From Rhizophagus clarus (taxonomy: Eukaryota; Glomeromycota; Glomeromycetes; Glomerales; Glomeraceae): a stretch of 64,000 bases of DNA. Location: positions 372,001 to 436,000 of the forward strand of contig BLAL01000295.1 in NCBI GenBank assembly GCA_015698045.1. The letters are read 5' to 3'. The notes under the pieces were generated by a model, which saw nothing but the letters and a program-made list of their open reading frames with translations, ran no database searches and was not told where the DNA came from. Below, in pieces: positions 12,211-22,661 of the stretch (positions are counted from its first letter, which is position 1; each line of letters starts with the position of its first letter). A program made the translations under genes and the position numbers.

Positions 12211-13799
12211 AACTTTAAATTTTAATATTATTGTTTATTATAAGAGTAATAAGACTATTTTAATACCAAATTTTAATAATATCAAACTTATTATATTTTA
12301 AAATAGTTAAGAAGATTTGCATATTAAAATTGTTTTGAATAAAAAAATTAAAGTGATAATACAATCAAATTATTTTTATATAATATTAGATATATATTAT
12401 AAATTATATTAAAAAATTTTCAATTTTATTATTTATAATCGGTGGTATTTTTCACTAGTGGCTGAATCACATGATAAACAGCAATAACAGATAATCAATT
12501 ATTATTACAATATTAATAATTATTACTCTAAAATAAATACAATAAAATAATATTATAATTAAGAAGCACAATATTAAACTAATACAAAAGAAACGCTTTA
12601 AATTTAAAGAAATTGATGTTCAAATGCTTTAAATTTATTAATTTATAACATTATTCTTCTTATCAGCCTTGTATTTTGCATAATCTCAAATATTATGTTC
12701 TTTGTCTGAATAATAGCCACACTTTTTAGATGAAATACTATATTTAGAAGTATTTTCTTCTATTGATGATTTGTATCTTTTTAAGGACCCCACTTACTTA
12801 TAATAAAGGTCACTAAAATTATAAGGTAAAATTAATAAGAGCAGAATTTTAAAGATCCTACTATTTATAGATAAATTACATATAAAAAAGGAAATATTAC
12901 ACTAAATTATTATGATTTTAGATCAATTAACCAATAGTATTAAGAATTGGAGTAAGGTAAAATTACTAGTAAATTTGAAATTTTTTGGAAAGACCTTTAT
13001 TAGAAATAAGCAGAGTCCTTCTTTTTGGAGGCCTTCCTTTAGGTCTATAGTATTCTGGATTAGAAATATTATAATTGGTATTGATATCCAAGTTAGTTAA
13101 AGATATCTGACTTGTTGATCAAGTTTTACTAGATAAATCACAAGTTTCTTCTAAGCCAAATCCAGTATTACAACGATATTTCATATTAAATTGCATAAGT
13201 ATCCCAATAAATTCTGTTATAACACCTTCTGATACTACAATTTGAATACTAATTTTTGCTAATGACAATGCAGTGCCAAATTGAATCTTTTTATTAACTT
13301 TTTCTCTAATAGCTGGCATATGAACATTAGTAGGATTAATATATTCAATATAATGTAAAGAAACACTTGCACTAGTTTTTGTTTCTTATCCAATCATAGT
13401 ACTTGTATTAGATGGAATCATCTCAAACCAATTATTAATAAATGCAATGTGGAACATTGCTTTGCTTGATTGAAGGAGAACACGATACTGATGTCTACAT
13501 AGCATACCTTTATTTATTATACTCATGCAGGTGCAAATTGATGTTGAATCCTTAAAAATTACAACATAATGTGATTTAGTGGATGATGTTGAAGTTGTAG
13601 CAATATAAGAAATCTCCCATAATTCTTAACTGATATGTCTAATAAAAGTTCATGGAGCTGAATTTGTGGTATATCATATTCATGTTCAATTATATCATTA
13701 AATGTTGAATTATATTCTATAACTTATAAAGAAAAAAAAGATATAATGAAATCTTTTAATCTAATATACCAATTAATAACTCAAATCTTAATTATTTTT

Positions 13800-13958
13800 A
13801 ATCCTAATCTTATTTATCCTTGACCCTAATCCTAATCCTAATTCTAATCCTAATCCTAACCCTAATCCTAATTTTAATCCTAACCCTAATTCTAACTAAC
13901 ACTAACCCTAATTCAATCTTAATCCTAATCTAATCTAATTCTAATTCCTAACCCTAAG
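13800..13958. repeat. Interstitial telomere-like CCCTAA/CCTAAT tract
   Basis: About 160 bases of imperfect CCTAAT, CCCTAA and TCTAAT repeats (equivalent to TTAGGG on the other strand), ending in CCTAACCCTAAG. It lies inside the decayed MULE between its zinc-knuckle part and the catalytic core. It is too impure to be a live telomere. Confidence 0.75.
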
Positions 13959-14454
13959 TAATTCTTTTACTAATACAAAGTTAATTCACTTACTTGATCA
14001 ATTTCTATTAAAGCCGCTTGATACAATAAAGACTGTTTCATTTGTGCATATTGAAGAGATAGTGGAATAGGAGATAAATGAATTTATAATAAATGATCAA
14101 TTTCTTTAAATATTGTATTATAAGTTGAAAGAAGTCTAACTGACAGATTTAACCCATAATAGTTTTTAATTCAAGTATATTGTGACTCTTTTTCCAATTC
14201 ATTTTCAATTACTTTTACTAATTCCTTTAGTAAAGTATCACGATCCAAATGCTTTTTCAATACCCCATTAATAGATTCAACACATTATGTCGATTTCACT
14301 CCTGCTGTAAAAAATTTTGCAATAGAATATCTAGTCCATAAATTACGATTAGAATAAAGCTTATTTTCAAGATAAGAATGACATGTTTCATATTTTACAA
14401 GCATATTATTATATCTTGAATCAAATTAAGTTTGAGTGTAACTGTTTCTTATAT

Positions 14455-14609
14455 GGGGTCTTTGCAATAAAAAGGTACGAAGCTCAAAAAAATTTTTAAA
14501 TTTACTTTATATGCTAATTATGTTTTTTATGCTAAAATAAGTGTAAATTTAATATTAATTAAAATTTTATTTTTTTTTGAGTTTCGTACCTTTCTATTGC
14601 AAAGACCCC
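14455..14609. mobile_element. 155-bp MITE nested in the MULE transposase
   Basis: Starts GGGGTCTTTGCAATA with AAAGGTACGAAGCTCAAAA next, and ends with the inverted copy TTTTGAGTTTCGTACCTTT then TATTGCAAAGACCCC. The inverted repeats are about 37 bases with two differences. Both sides carry ATAT (14451-14454, 14610-14613). Removing the element plus one ATAT restores the transposase reading DIYHIRNSYTQT. No coding capacity. The arms are far less mutated than the host transposase, so it inserted later. Confidence 0.88.
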
Positions 14610-16509
14610 ATATGATAAATATCTTTAATAAAAAATTTGACTATATTACCATGAAGCTTGCATTTGGCTTTCTTTTTTACATTCTCCATAATATGATAGA
14701 TACATAATAAATGTTGGGTTTATGAATATACTATTTGAACAGCTGCAATCATTGCTAGATCACCATCTGTATACAATATTATAAGCTGAATTTGTGTCAC
14801 TTCACATATACATCGTAAAATCCAAATATAATCAAATTGAGTTTTATATTTGGTTAGTGCCTGCGTAAGAATTTTTGTTTTAAAATCATGATCAATACTA
14901 ACAAATAAGCTGAGTGCCATTTCATAACGATTAGTTTTAGCTGTATTATCATGAATAATTATATCATGAAATTGTGGTCAAAGCTCATTTCATTGCTGAC
15001 TGAATATCCAAAAGAGACCTGTAAGTTCATTAGATTGACCTTCTAGATACAGAATAACCACAAAATCAGGGTATTATCATGTTGTTTTAAAAGATATGAA
15101 AATAAAGTAGCTGCATCAGATTCATCATGAATTCGTACATCTCAAAATTTATTAATATCATTATAGAGATTTTTTTTACAAATATGATATTGAGGAAATT
15201 CCTTAAAAAGAAGATCATATTGTTGTTCAGCTCCTAATCGACCATAAAGAATATAGTGTTCAATTTTATCTAAAATTGATTGTGAAAAACGTAAATTCTT
15301 TGGTGTTAATTCTATAGTCTTGGTATTACATTGATGATTATGATTATTAATAAATTTAGTAAGATATATTTTTCCTGTTCATTTAGCAAAATAAAAGCTA
15401 ATCTCCCATGGGCAATCTGTTTTTCCAGAAGTACAGAAGTACTATCACGATGTGTATTAATATCTTCTGTTTTTTTGGTTTATTAACACCAGATTTCTAA
15501 CATTTAAAATCATAATGCCAAACTATAGACTTATCAACAAGATCTAGATCCTTACAGACTTTGTTTGCAACAAAACTATGGTATTTTGCATATGCATTAA
15601 CTTTACTTTGAACCATATCCTAATCTTGAAACAAGTCATTAATATGCAATTCTGATGGATCAGAATATATATTGTCATCATCATTTACAAGCTCATCATT
15701 TTCAGTAACTAATTCTTCTTCCAAGTCTTCATCAACCTCATTAATGTAAGAAATGAGTGGCTCTATTAAATAATGTTGAGTTTCATCCATATCTAAAAAA
15801 CAATTCTATTATTAGCACTCAAAGCATAAATAATAATATATTCGCTTGGAAATATAACTTACTTTGAAGGTAGAATATTGCTTCGTTAAAGGTTATCTTG
15901 TTTATCATGAGAAAAAAAAAGTAAAATCAGCCTGATTCCTAATTAATAATCAGGTTAATCAGTTACATAATTTATATAAACCACATAATACTAATGATGT
16001 ATACAAGCCATATAATACTAGTGAAAAACACCACCAGTTATATGTAGTAATTTTCAAAAATTTTATACGAAACTCTTTTCCACTCTATATATTTCAGAAT
16101 TCACTGAAAAATTTTTTTTATAGAAATAGTACTTTGTGAAAGAATAACTCCTATTATTATATTAAATATATCTTCATCAATACTCAATACTATTACTAAC
16201 TTTATTAAAAATACTCTTTAGAAAGAGTTTTATGAATATTTTGAAGAAATTCTTGCTGCTTTCAATTGGATCTTATCACACTCATCACTTTTGCTAGGAA
16301 TATGAGTAAAGACAAATATCAGAAACAGATGGCAGGGTTTTATCAGTTAGACCTGTAAGAAAAAGAATATCTTGATACTTTAACTTCTCGCAAAGGTTTA
16401 ATAAGAATTTACTTTACCTCCTCCTTAGAATATTTTACGCTGACTTTAAAGATGTTGCAGTTAGGACGCAATTACTAATCAGTTCTGGAGTACTACAAAT
16501 CTACAATAG

Positions 16510-16780
16510 ATGGATAAAGTATATGATTTACTAAATCAAGATAAATGCCTATCAGATCATTTTATAGATTTAAAAATTTCTTAAAATAATGAATACCAAT
16601 CAAAATCAGAATCTTTATTTACTAACATCAATCAGAATGAAGATGGAGTTTTACAGAAAAAAGATAAACAAAGGGTTGAAGTTGTGAAACAAGTTGTACC
16701 TATAGTTGTTTTTGAAATTCAATTAGCAAATCTAAAATCCAAAATTACTAAATTATGTAAATACATAATTAATTATATAA
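16510..16780 (+). pseudogene. Short coding remnant, unrecognised
   Basis: An ATG at 16510 opens MDKVYDLLNQDKCLSDHF, meets a TAA at 16582-16584, and continues in the same frame through NINQNEDGVLQKKDKQRVE and VVPIVVFEIQLANLKSKITK. The codon-like pattern ends in AT-rich repeat. It has no family I recognise and lies just outside the MULE's right end, among copies of the dispersed module also seen at 6205-6325. It is probably a repeat-borne gene fragment. Confidence 0.4.
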
Positions 16781-16869
16781 ATATGTAATTAATTACATAA
16801 ATGCACGTATTTATGTAATTATACATTCCAAAATTCTAAAATTTGTGTAATAGTACAGAAGCATAAAAT

Positions 16870-17860
16870 ATTTTCAGCTCTAATAATCCAATTTTAACAA
16901 TTTTACTCTCATTTGATTTATCTTATCATAACAAATCTAATGATATATATTGCAGCTCTCTAGCGTAGATATTGACAGAGTTATCTTACTGCAAATATTT
17001 AGTGATTATTGGTATTAGAGCACAATCTAGTGATTGGATTTTTACATTTTTATTATCATTAAATTTATCTTAATAAGATAAATCAAATGATAATAAGATC
17101 ATCAAAATCAGACAACTAGTTGTAAAGTTATGGTTTACTAAATTTTTAAATATAATTTGATCAAAATTTAAATTAATTCTGGCCAAATATTTTCATAATA
17201 CAAAATTAAATATAGAATCTGAAATTAAATATGGAATTTGAATCTTTTCTAATAAATTACTTAATAATTACAGAATTACAAAATTACATAATTTCCATAA
17301 TACAAAAATAATTTCAAATACAAGTATAGTTATATCTAGTACTCTAATTATTACAATCTTAGTACCTATCTAGTAATACCTCAACCTAATATTACATCTA
17401 AACTTTCTTTTAGCTTTTTTTTTAAAACCTGATACTATATCCTTCATAATAAAGAATAAGAAGGCAAAAACTACACTATCAGATCCAGATATTACTCACA
17501 TTATCATAGGTTATCATCACAATCCAAGTTTAGGGTAATATATTCACAATATCCTAGTTTATAATATACTGGCCAAGTGGAATAATATTAAACTTATACA
17601 TGAAACTGAAATTAATTAATTTTGACCTCCAAAATGATCAAAATGGCTGAAATGATTTTGACCTGAACCTCTTCAAAAGTCAAAATGGCCAAAATTACAT
17701 TATAGTCATGTGATTTTTATAGTAAATAATAATATTAAAATAAATAAATAATAATCTTCACATCTAGTGATCCAATTTTATGATCTTTACATGGTTAGAT
17801 TCAGCTTATCAAGAGGATTCCAATAATATGTGTTGCATTTTTGTAGCATCAATATTGATA
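16870..17860. repeat. Further copies of the dispersed inverted module
   Basis: Phrases of the type ATCCAATTTTA...ATGATCTTTAC...ATTGATAGAGTTATT occur at about 16886-16990, inverted at about 17016-17110, and again at 17757-17860. The last is the inverted match of 6205-6325. The intervening 17120-17690 is AT-rich with no gene seen. GTCAAAATGGCCAAAATTAC at about 17677 precedes the third copy, as the related phrase does at about 6140. Confidence 0.5.
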
Positions 17861-18207
17861 GAGTTATTCATGTTACCCAAAGGCTTCATCATTCCTCTAG
17901 TAATGAAAGTTCTTCTAGTCAATTATCTGATTCAGCTCTTGAAGAAAATAGGAGCTGTTTTAAGCAAGTTTTTAATTTGAACAAAGAAGTGGGAGATACT
18001 ATGGATTATGCATTTGAAACTGTCAGATGTGAAATTTGTGAACTTACTGGGAAAAAGATTGGGAAGGGTACTGTGAAAAGTTTTTATTATGGTGAAGGGG
18101 ACTCAAAATTTAATATAGTAATGTCAATTATGAGATGGGTAGATGATAAGGAAATTACTAATAGTTTAAATAATAATAATGCAAGTAGCACAAATAATTT
18201 AGAGTAG
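17860..18207 (+). pseudogene. Gene fragment of unknown family
   Basis: The frame ending at the TAG at 18205-18207 is open for 110-125 codons. It includes a serine-rich stretch (HHSSSNESSSSQLSDSALEE), CFKQVFNLNKEVGDTMDYAF, VRCEICELTGKKIGKGTVKS and an asparagine-rich tail. The upstream part of the frame runs into the dispersed repeat at 17757-17860, so the natural start has been lost or the segment was captured by the repeat. No domain is recognised. It could alternatively be an intact small exon of a larger gene. Confidence 0.4.
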
Positions 18208-18593
18208 CGGGAAAGGAACTGCAATTATATGGGTTAGGGCTTAGCAAATTCCTCCCTTGAAACAACCTGCTACTCTATCATTTTTACTTTTATTTTTTCT
18301 TGGCCGGCCGGCCCTTTCTCATGTATTACTTTACAAAAAAATATAATAAAGATTTCGCTTCGAATTTTTTTTAACGTGATGTATGATTTATATATACATT
18401 GACAAATGACTATATTATCTCAGGTGTGACAAGAATCGTGACTCAGAAATTTATGGGCAATGGGACTTTTTTTTGGTAATTAAACTAATTTTGTGCACAT
18501 GACATAAAATAAATTTTGAAAAAAAAGTCGATTTCCCCCGTGAAATTTAACTTCTGTCTCATCCAAAAATACACGATTATTTTAAGAGAAAAT

Positions 18594-21072
18594 GTACTGA
18601 ATGGAACATCACAGAGTTTTTAAACGAAAGCAAGGAGGAACCATTTCAGTTGAAGATTGGGCTGTATTTAAAAAGTCTCGAGACCATTAATGACATTGAA
18701 CAAGGGAAGAGGCAGAAAATAGCAAAACAACTTCTGAATAATTATAGGAAGGCAAGTAGAAATCTTTTTATATTGAATGTAGTTAGAGTAAGTGGCGTGT
18801 CAGGGAACCTTCAGGTTTCTTTGTCATTCAAGTCTTTAGGTCGAGCCAGTGCTGGACCCATTCGGGCACAGTTTATCTTTTGGTTTAGCTGATGTTTGAA
18901 TGGGATGGAAAAATTAGATTTGGTTTAAATCTATTAGTCAGAAAATTACTAATTCCTCACTCTTGTTAGGGATCCGATGATAAAATAGCAAAGAAATGGG
19001 AGAGAGAACGCTCTCGTGTGCTCCATATCCATCAGCCGATGATTGTAGATGGAACGATCAATGGGGCCGTTAACAGCGGAACAATCGGGATAGTCGGAAA
19101 TATAAATGTGTTCGTTGCTGGACCATCCGAACCATTTGAATCAAAAAAAGATCGGGAAAAGGTACAGATGCATTTTGTTAGCTGGTGAGAATCAGCAGAA
19201 ATAACTAATGGTTTGATTGCAATTTTATCTTATTGTTATCCCTTGTATTTTTGTAGGATTTTAATATCTTCTTCCAAAGTCCTTCAAAACAAAAATCAAC
19301 AAATCCGGTTAAGAAACGGCGGAGATCAGAAATAATAAGAAATGAACAAGGCATTTCCAACAAGAAGAAGGACAAGGTATGGTCTTCACATTGAAGCGAA
19401 TTGTTTAGTTATCATTATTTTTTGACTATTCATAACAATCAACTGGATAATTGCTAATTGATGAGATTCTTTTTTTAGGCAGAACAGGAATCCATTCCTA
19501 CATCTGAGGAAGGTGATTTGGATTATGTACTTATATCTGAGGACGATGATTCTGATTATATACTAAAGTATTTTAATAATTCTTTTGATTGAAATTTCTT
19601 TGTTAAGTTTACAAAGTGGTGCCGAAGATGAGAGTCCTTCATCATTGTTATTATCGTCACAGCTCAAGGATTCCAAGAATCCTACGTAAAAATGAATGTG
19701 GCTAAAGTGGTTTCTCTCAAATGGAAAATGTGTCGAAGACACAATTTATGAACATTGTAAGCAACTGCCAGTCGAAACTTATCTCCACTCGTGGATTATT
19801 GACTTAGACGATCAGGAAGTAGAAATGTTATTTAGTGTGGAAGAATGGAATGAAATTCGCCATACAGTAAGAGAACTACCAGAAGTTGATAGAACTTTCG
19901 CAGAGTCCATGATACGATTTTCCAACGTGAGTTGAAGTTGTAACTAGCTTTTTTTTAAAAAAAATTTCTCCAAAAACTCGATTTCCAATTTCAGGTTAAA
20001 GCAACAAGCGAACTGAGACAAGTCTTAAAAACGACGTCCTTCCTAAATGAGGGTGAGCCTTACAATCGCGAAAAACATTATGACGCAGAGTGGGCTGAAC
20101 TCGTAATGAGAAAATTGTGAGTATTTACTTTTTATTAGAAACAAAAGCTTTGTAATAACACATTTATCCGTTTATTATTGAAAGTCTTACGGATTATGAA
20201 GATCCTAACGAACCATTAAAAAAATAACATCTCGAATCCTGGTTTGATATAAATGTATGGTCTCTAGTCGTAGATCATGGTCTCCGAAATGTAATAGGAA
20301 TGGAAACCGTCAGGTATATCATGCTTTCTATGATTTGTTGTGATCATTGGATTTTAACTTACTACTTTTCAACAGAAAGGAATCATCAAGTGAAGCCGTA
20401 TCCAAGAGAAAAAATCGGAAGAGAATACGTACACGTCGCAAGAAAGTAGGTCGTAAAAAGATGGGATACAAAATGGACGGGATATTTCGAATGTATGTTG
20501 ATAATATGGAGTATGGAGCGGTTGAAGTGGCTAAGAAATTCGAAGAAACCGAGTTGCTTGCTGATGGGTACAAACTAGGAAATGCTATGCACGACATACT
20601 TATATGCCTGAGCAAAAAAGTCTATTTCGAAGAAACAAGAGTGAGGAAACTGTGAGTTGCCGTCATGCTTCACTTGGGTAAGCAAAATAAAATATTTACT
20701 AGAAGTAATTTGTGTTATAGGTCTCAAATCGCAAGTTTTGCATTTGAGTAGTCCCAAGGGTTATGTATCAATATTAAAAAGAGAGAAGCTCCTTGAGATA
20801 CCAGCTACTATCGAAAAAATAAGAGATCTTATCAGGGTTTTGGCAAATGTATGGATGTTGAAGGTATTTGTTATCTCAATGTGTTCCTTCATCAGCGAAA
20901 TATACTTGTCTTCTCATTACTTTTGTACCAATAGAGAATAGTCTTGGATTGTGTAGAGACGGTGAACATGAAAACCCAAAATGATGATGAATTTTTACAG
21001 GAACTTATCACAATAGGCACGGAAACTCCTCCACCTACAGTTATTTTACCATGGTCTTGCGATACAAAATAA
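18594..21072 (+). pseudogene. Multi-exon gene of unknown, probably lineage-specific family, disabled
   Basis: A chain of exon-like blocks reads consistently: 18594-18751 (WNITEFLNESKEEPFQLKIG, coiled-coil-like), 18970-19161 (IVDGTINGAVNSGTIGIVG), 19257-19376 (basic, KKRRRSE), 19479-19567 (acidic), about 19700-19926 (NGKCVEDTIYEHCKQLPVE), then FLNEGEPYNREKHYDAEWAE. Next come blocks with SRKNRKR-type basic residues near 20400 and GNAMHDILICLSKKV, then 20721-20863 (LSSPKGYVSILKREKLLEIP) and a last exon ending TVILPWSCDTK at the TAA 21070-21072. Most junctions have good GT-AG signals. In-frame stops at 19687-19689, 19693-19695, 20225-20227 and 20653-20655 argue for a pseudogene. Function unknown. 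Confidence 0.55.
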
Positions 21073-21148
21073 AGGTAGATAAGGGATATTATTAGAAAAG
21101 TTCGATTTGATGATATCGTGTGAATTATCCCGAATTTTATTTCCTTGT

Positions 21149-22021
21149 AGAGTTTGGAACCGGTTGCATTTTTAAAAACTGAATTTAAAACGGGTGCAAC
21201 CGGTTTGACCTTTTTCAAGTCGGTTTTTACAAAACCGGTTGAAACCGATTTATGCACCCGGTTTATATTTATTTACCATAATTGAATAAATAATAAATAG
21301 TTAGCTACAAGTGAAGTCATATTCCTGGTTTTCTTAATTATCAACTTATAGAATTATACAATGATCTTGCTTATTTTAAGCAAACTACATCATAAATAAA
21401 AAAGTAATAAGGAAAGAAATGTGTAAGATGTTGATGAAGTAATGCTTTATTGCAATAAAAATAAATTAAATTGAAGGATGACTCATTAAAGAGGTGGCCA
21501 GTTAATGAGATTACTTTACTAATTTTAGCTCAAATTGCAAGAAGTATTGAAAGTATTTATCCATCCTGCAGCATCAGTACCTAGTAGTGAGTGTCTGTAT
21601 CTGCTAGGCGGACTTGATTATCTCCAGAATTGATGTAAAAGGTTATTTTTAAAGATAAATAGAAATATTTTTCCTCTATCAAATTTAGTCTAGTAACTAT
21701 ATAACTTAGGTTTGTGTTACTTATTAAATAATAAAATAACAGCACTTGAAACATTTATTTGGTTATTGTAAAAAAATAATTGTATATAATATATTACTAA
21801 AAAGAACAATTAAGTATATTGCAAAGTTGCTAACCTATTTTTTTAAATTTGTATAAAAAACAATCAGATATATTAAGTAATAAATTTTCATTAATATCAT
21901 ATCAAACTGATTTGAGCACTTATTTTAAACTTTGTAGTATAAATTCAAATTAAACCAAATCATAAAAAAAATGGGTGAAATCAGATTTGAAACTGGATAA
22001 TGCATCCAGTTCCAAATTCTA
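21149..22021. mobile_element. Possible second short foldback element
   Basis: AGAGTTTGGAACCGGTTGCA near 21149 is the imperfect inverse of TGCATCCAGTTCCAAATTCT ending about 22021 (roughly 18 of 21 positions). Just inside the left end, GGTTTGACC/GTCGGTTTT/AAAACCGGTTGAAACCG phrases form short inverted arms. No transposase frame is present between them. The design resembles the 8345-10774 element, but the ends are less well defined and no target duplication is clear. Confidence 0.4.
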
Positions 22022-22069
22022 TTTTCTTGCTTTTTTTAATATAGAATCATTAAATACTATATTTCAATG

Positions 22070-22660
22070 ATATGCAATTGCAACATTTTTTATTAAATAA
22101 TTGAAAAACTGTTGTGAAACAGTTTTTTTTTTCTAAGTTAAAAAAACAAAAAATGGTTCACAACATTTTTTATTAAATAATTGAAAAACTGTTGTGAAAT
22201 AGTTTTTTTTTTCTAAGTTAAAAAAATAAAAAATATTTCATGTTTTTTATTAAATAATTGAAAAACCATTGCGAAACAATTTTTTTTGTTTAAAAATTAA
22301 AAAATAAAAAACATTTCACAACATTTTTTATTAAATATTTGAAAAACTGTTATAAAATGGTTTTTTTTGCTTAAAAATTTAAAAATAAAAAATGTTTCAC
22401 AACATTTTTTATTAAATACTTGAAAAATTATTGTGAAATGGTTTTTTTTTGCAATGTTTTTATTAAATAATTGAAAAACTGTTGCAAAATAATTTTTTTT
22501 TCTAAGTTAAAAAAAATAAAAAATGTTTTGTAATATTTTTATGAAAACTGTTGCAAAACAGTTTTTTTTGCTTAAAAATTAAAAATTAAAAAATGTCTCA
22601 TAACGTTTTTTATTAAATACTTAAAAACCTATTGCAAAATGGTTTTTTTTATTAAATAAA
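22070..22660. repeat. Second hairpin minisatellite, about eight units
   Basis: Units of about 70-75 bases alternate ATTAAATAATTGAAAAACTG, TTGTGAAACAGTTTTTTT, a TTAAAAA spacer and AAAAATGTTTCACAACATTT. The quasi-palindromic GTTTCACAAC or GTTGTGAAAC core parallels the CGTTTTGCAACG core at 8500-10580 but is a different sequence class. Divergence is mainly transitions. Confidence 0.75.
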
Positions 22661-22661
22661 T

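Larger units (their letters stand above)
12680..15790 (-). pseudogene. MULE transposase remnant with degenerate zinc knuckle
   Basis: Reading starts at the ATG at 15788-15790 with an acidic N-terminus (LISYINEVDEDLEEELVTEN). A FAR1-like region around VANKVCKDLDLVDKSIVWHY follows. The catalytic MULE core is at about 14640-14920: FDYIWILRCI, IILYTDGDLAMIAAVQIVYS, then after a stop TQHLLCIYHIMENVKKK. After the MITE, KYETCHSYLENKLYSNRNLW and AKFFTAGVKST continue it. Near the end are GRPPKRRTLL (AT-hook-like) and a dead zinc knuckle at 12680-12721 (CGYYSDKEHNI-stop-DY), where two Cys codons read Tyr. Many stops and frame breaks make it non-functional. The core motifs make the family secure. Confidence 0.75.
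12441..16035. mobile_element. MULE-type DNA transposon, decayed, 3.6 kb
   Basis: Ends are inverted over 19 bases: GGTGGTATTTTTCACTAGT from 12441, and the reverse of ACTAGTGAAAAACACCACC ending at 16035, with one mismatch. Inside, the minus strand carries a disabled MULE transposase (12680-15790). A 155-bp MITE and a telomere-like tract sit within it. I see no clear target duplication beside the ends (TTTATAATC versus AGTTATATG). The pairing of the ends with a transposase of matching type makes the element call good. Confidence 0.7.

Noticed and set aside
13119..13319. 66-codon minus-strand frame taken alone
   Set aside because: It is part of the decayed MULE transposase and continues in frame with neighbouring segments beyond its stops, so it is not a separate gene.
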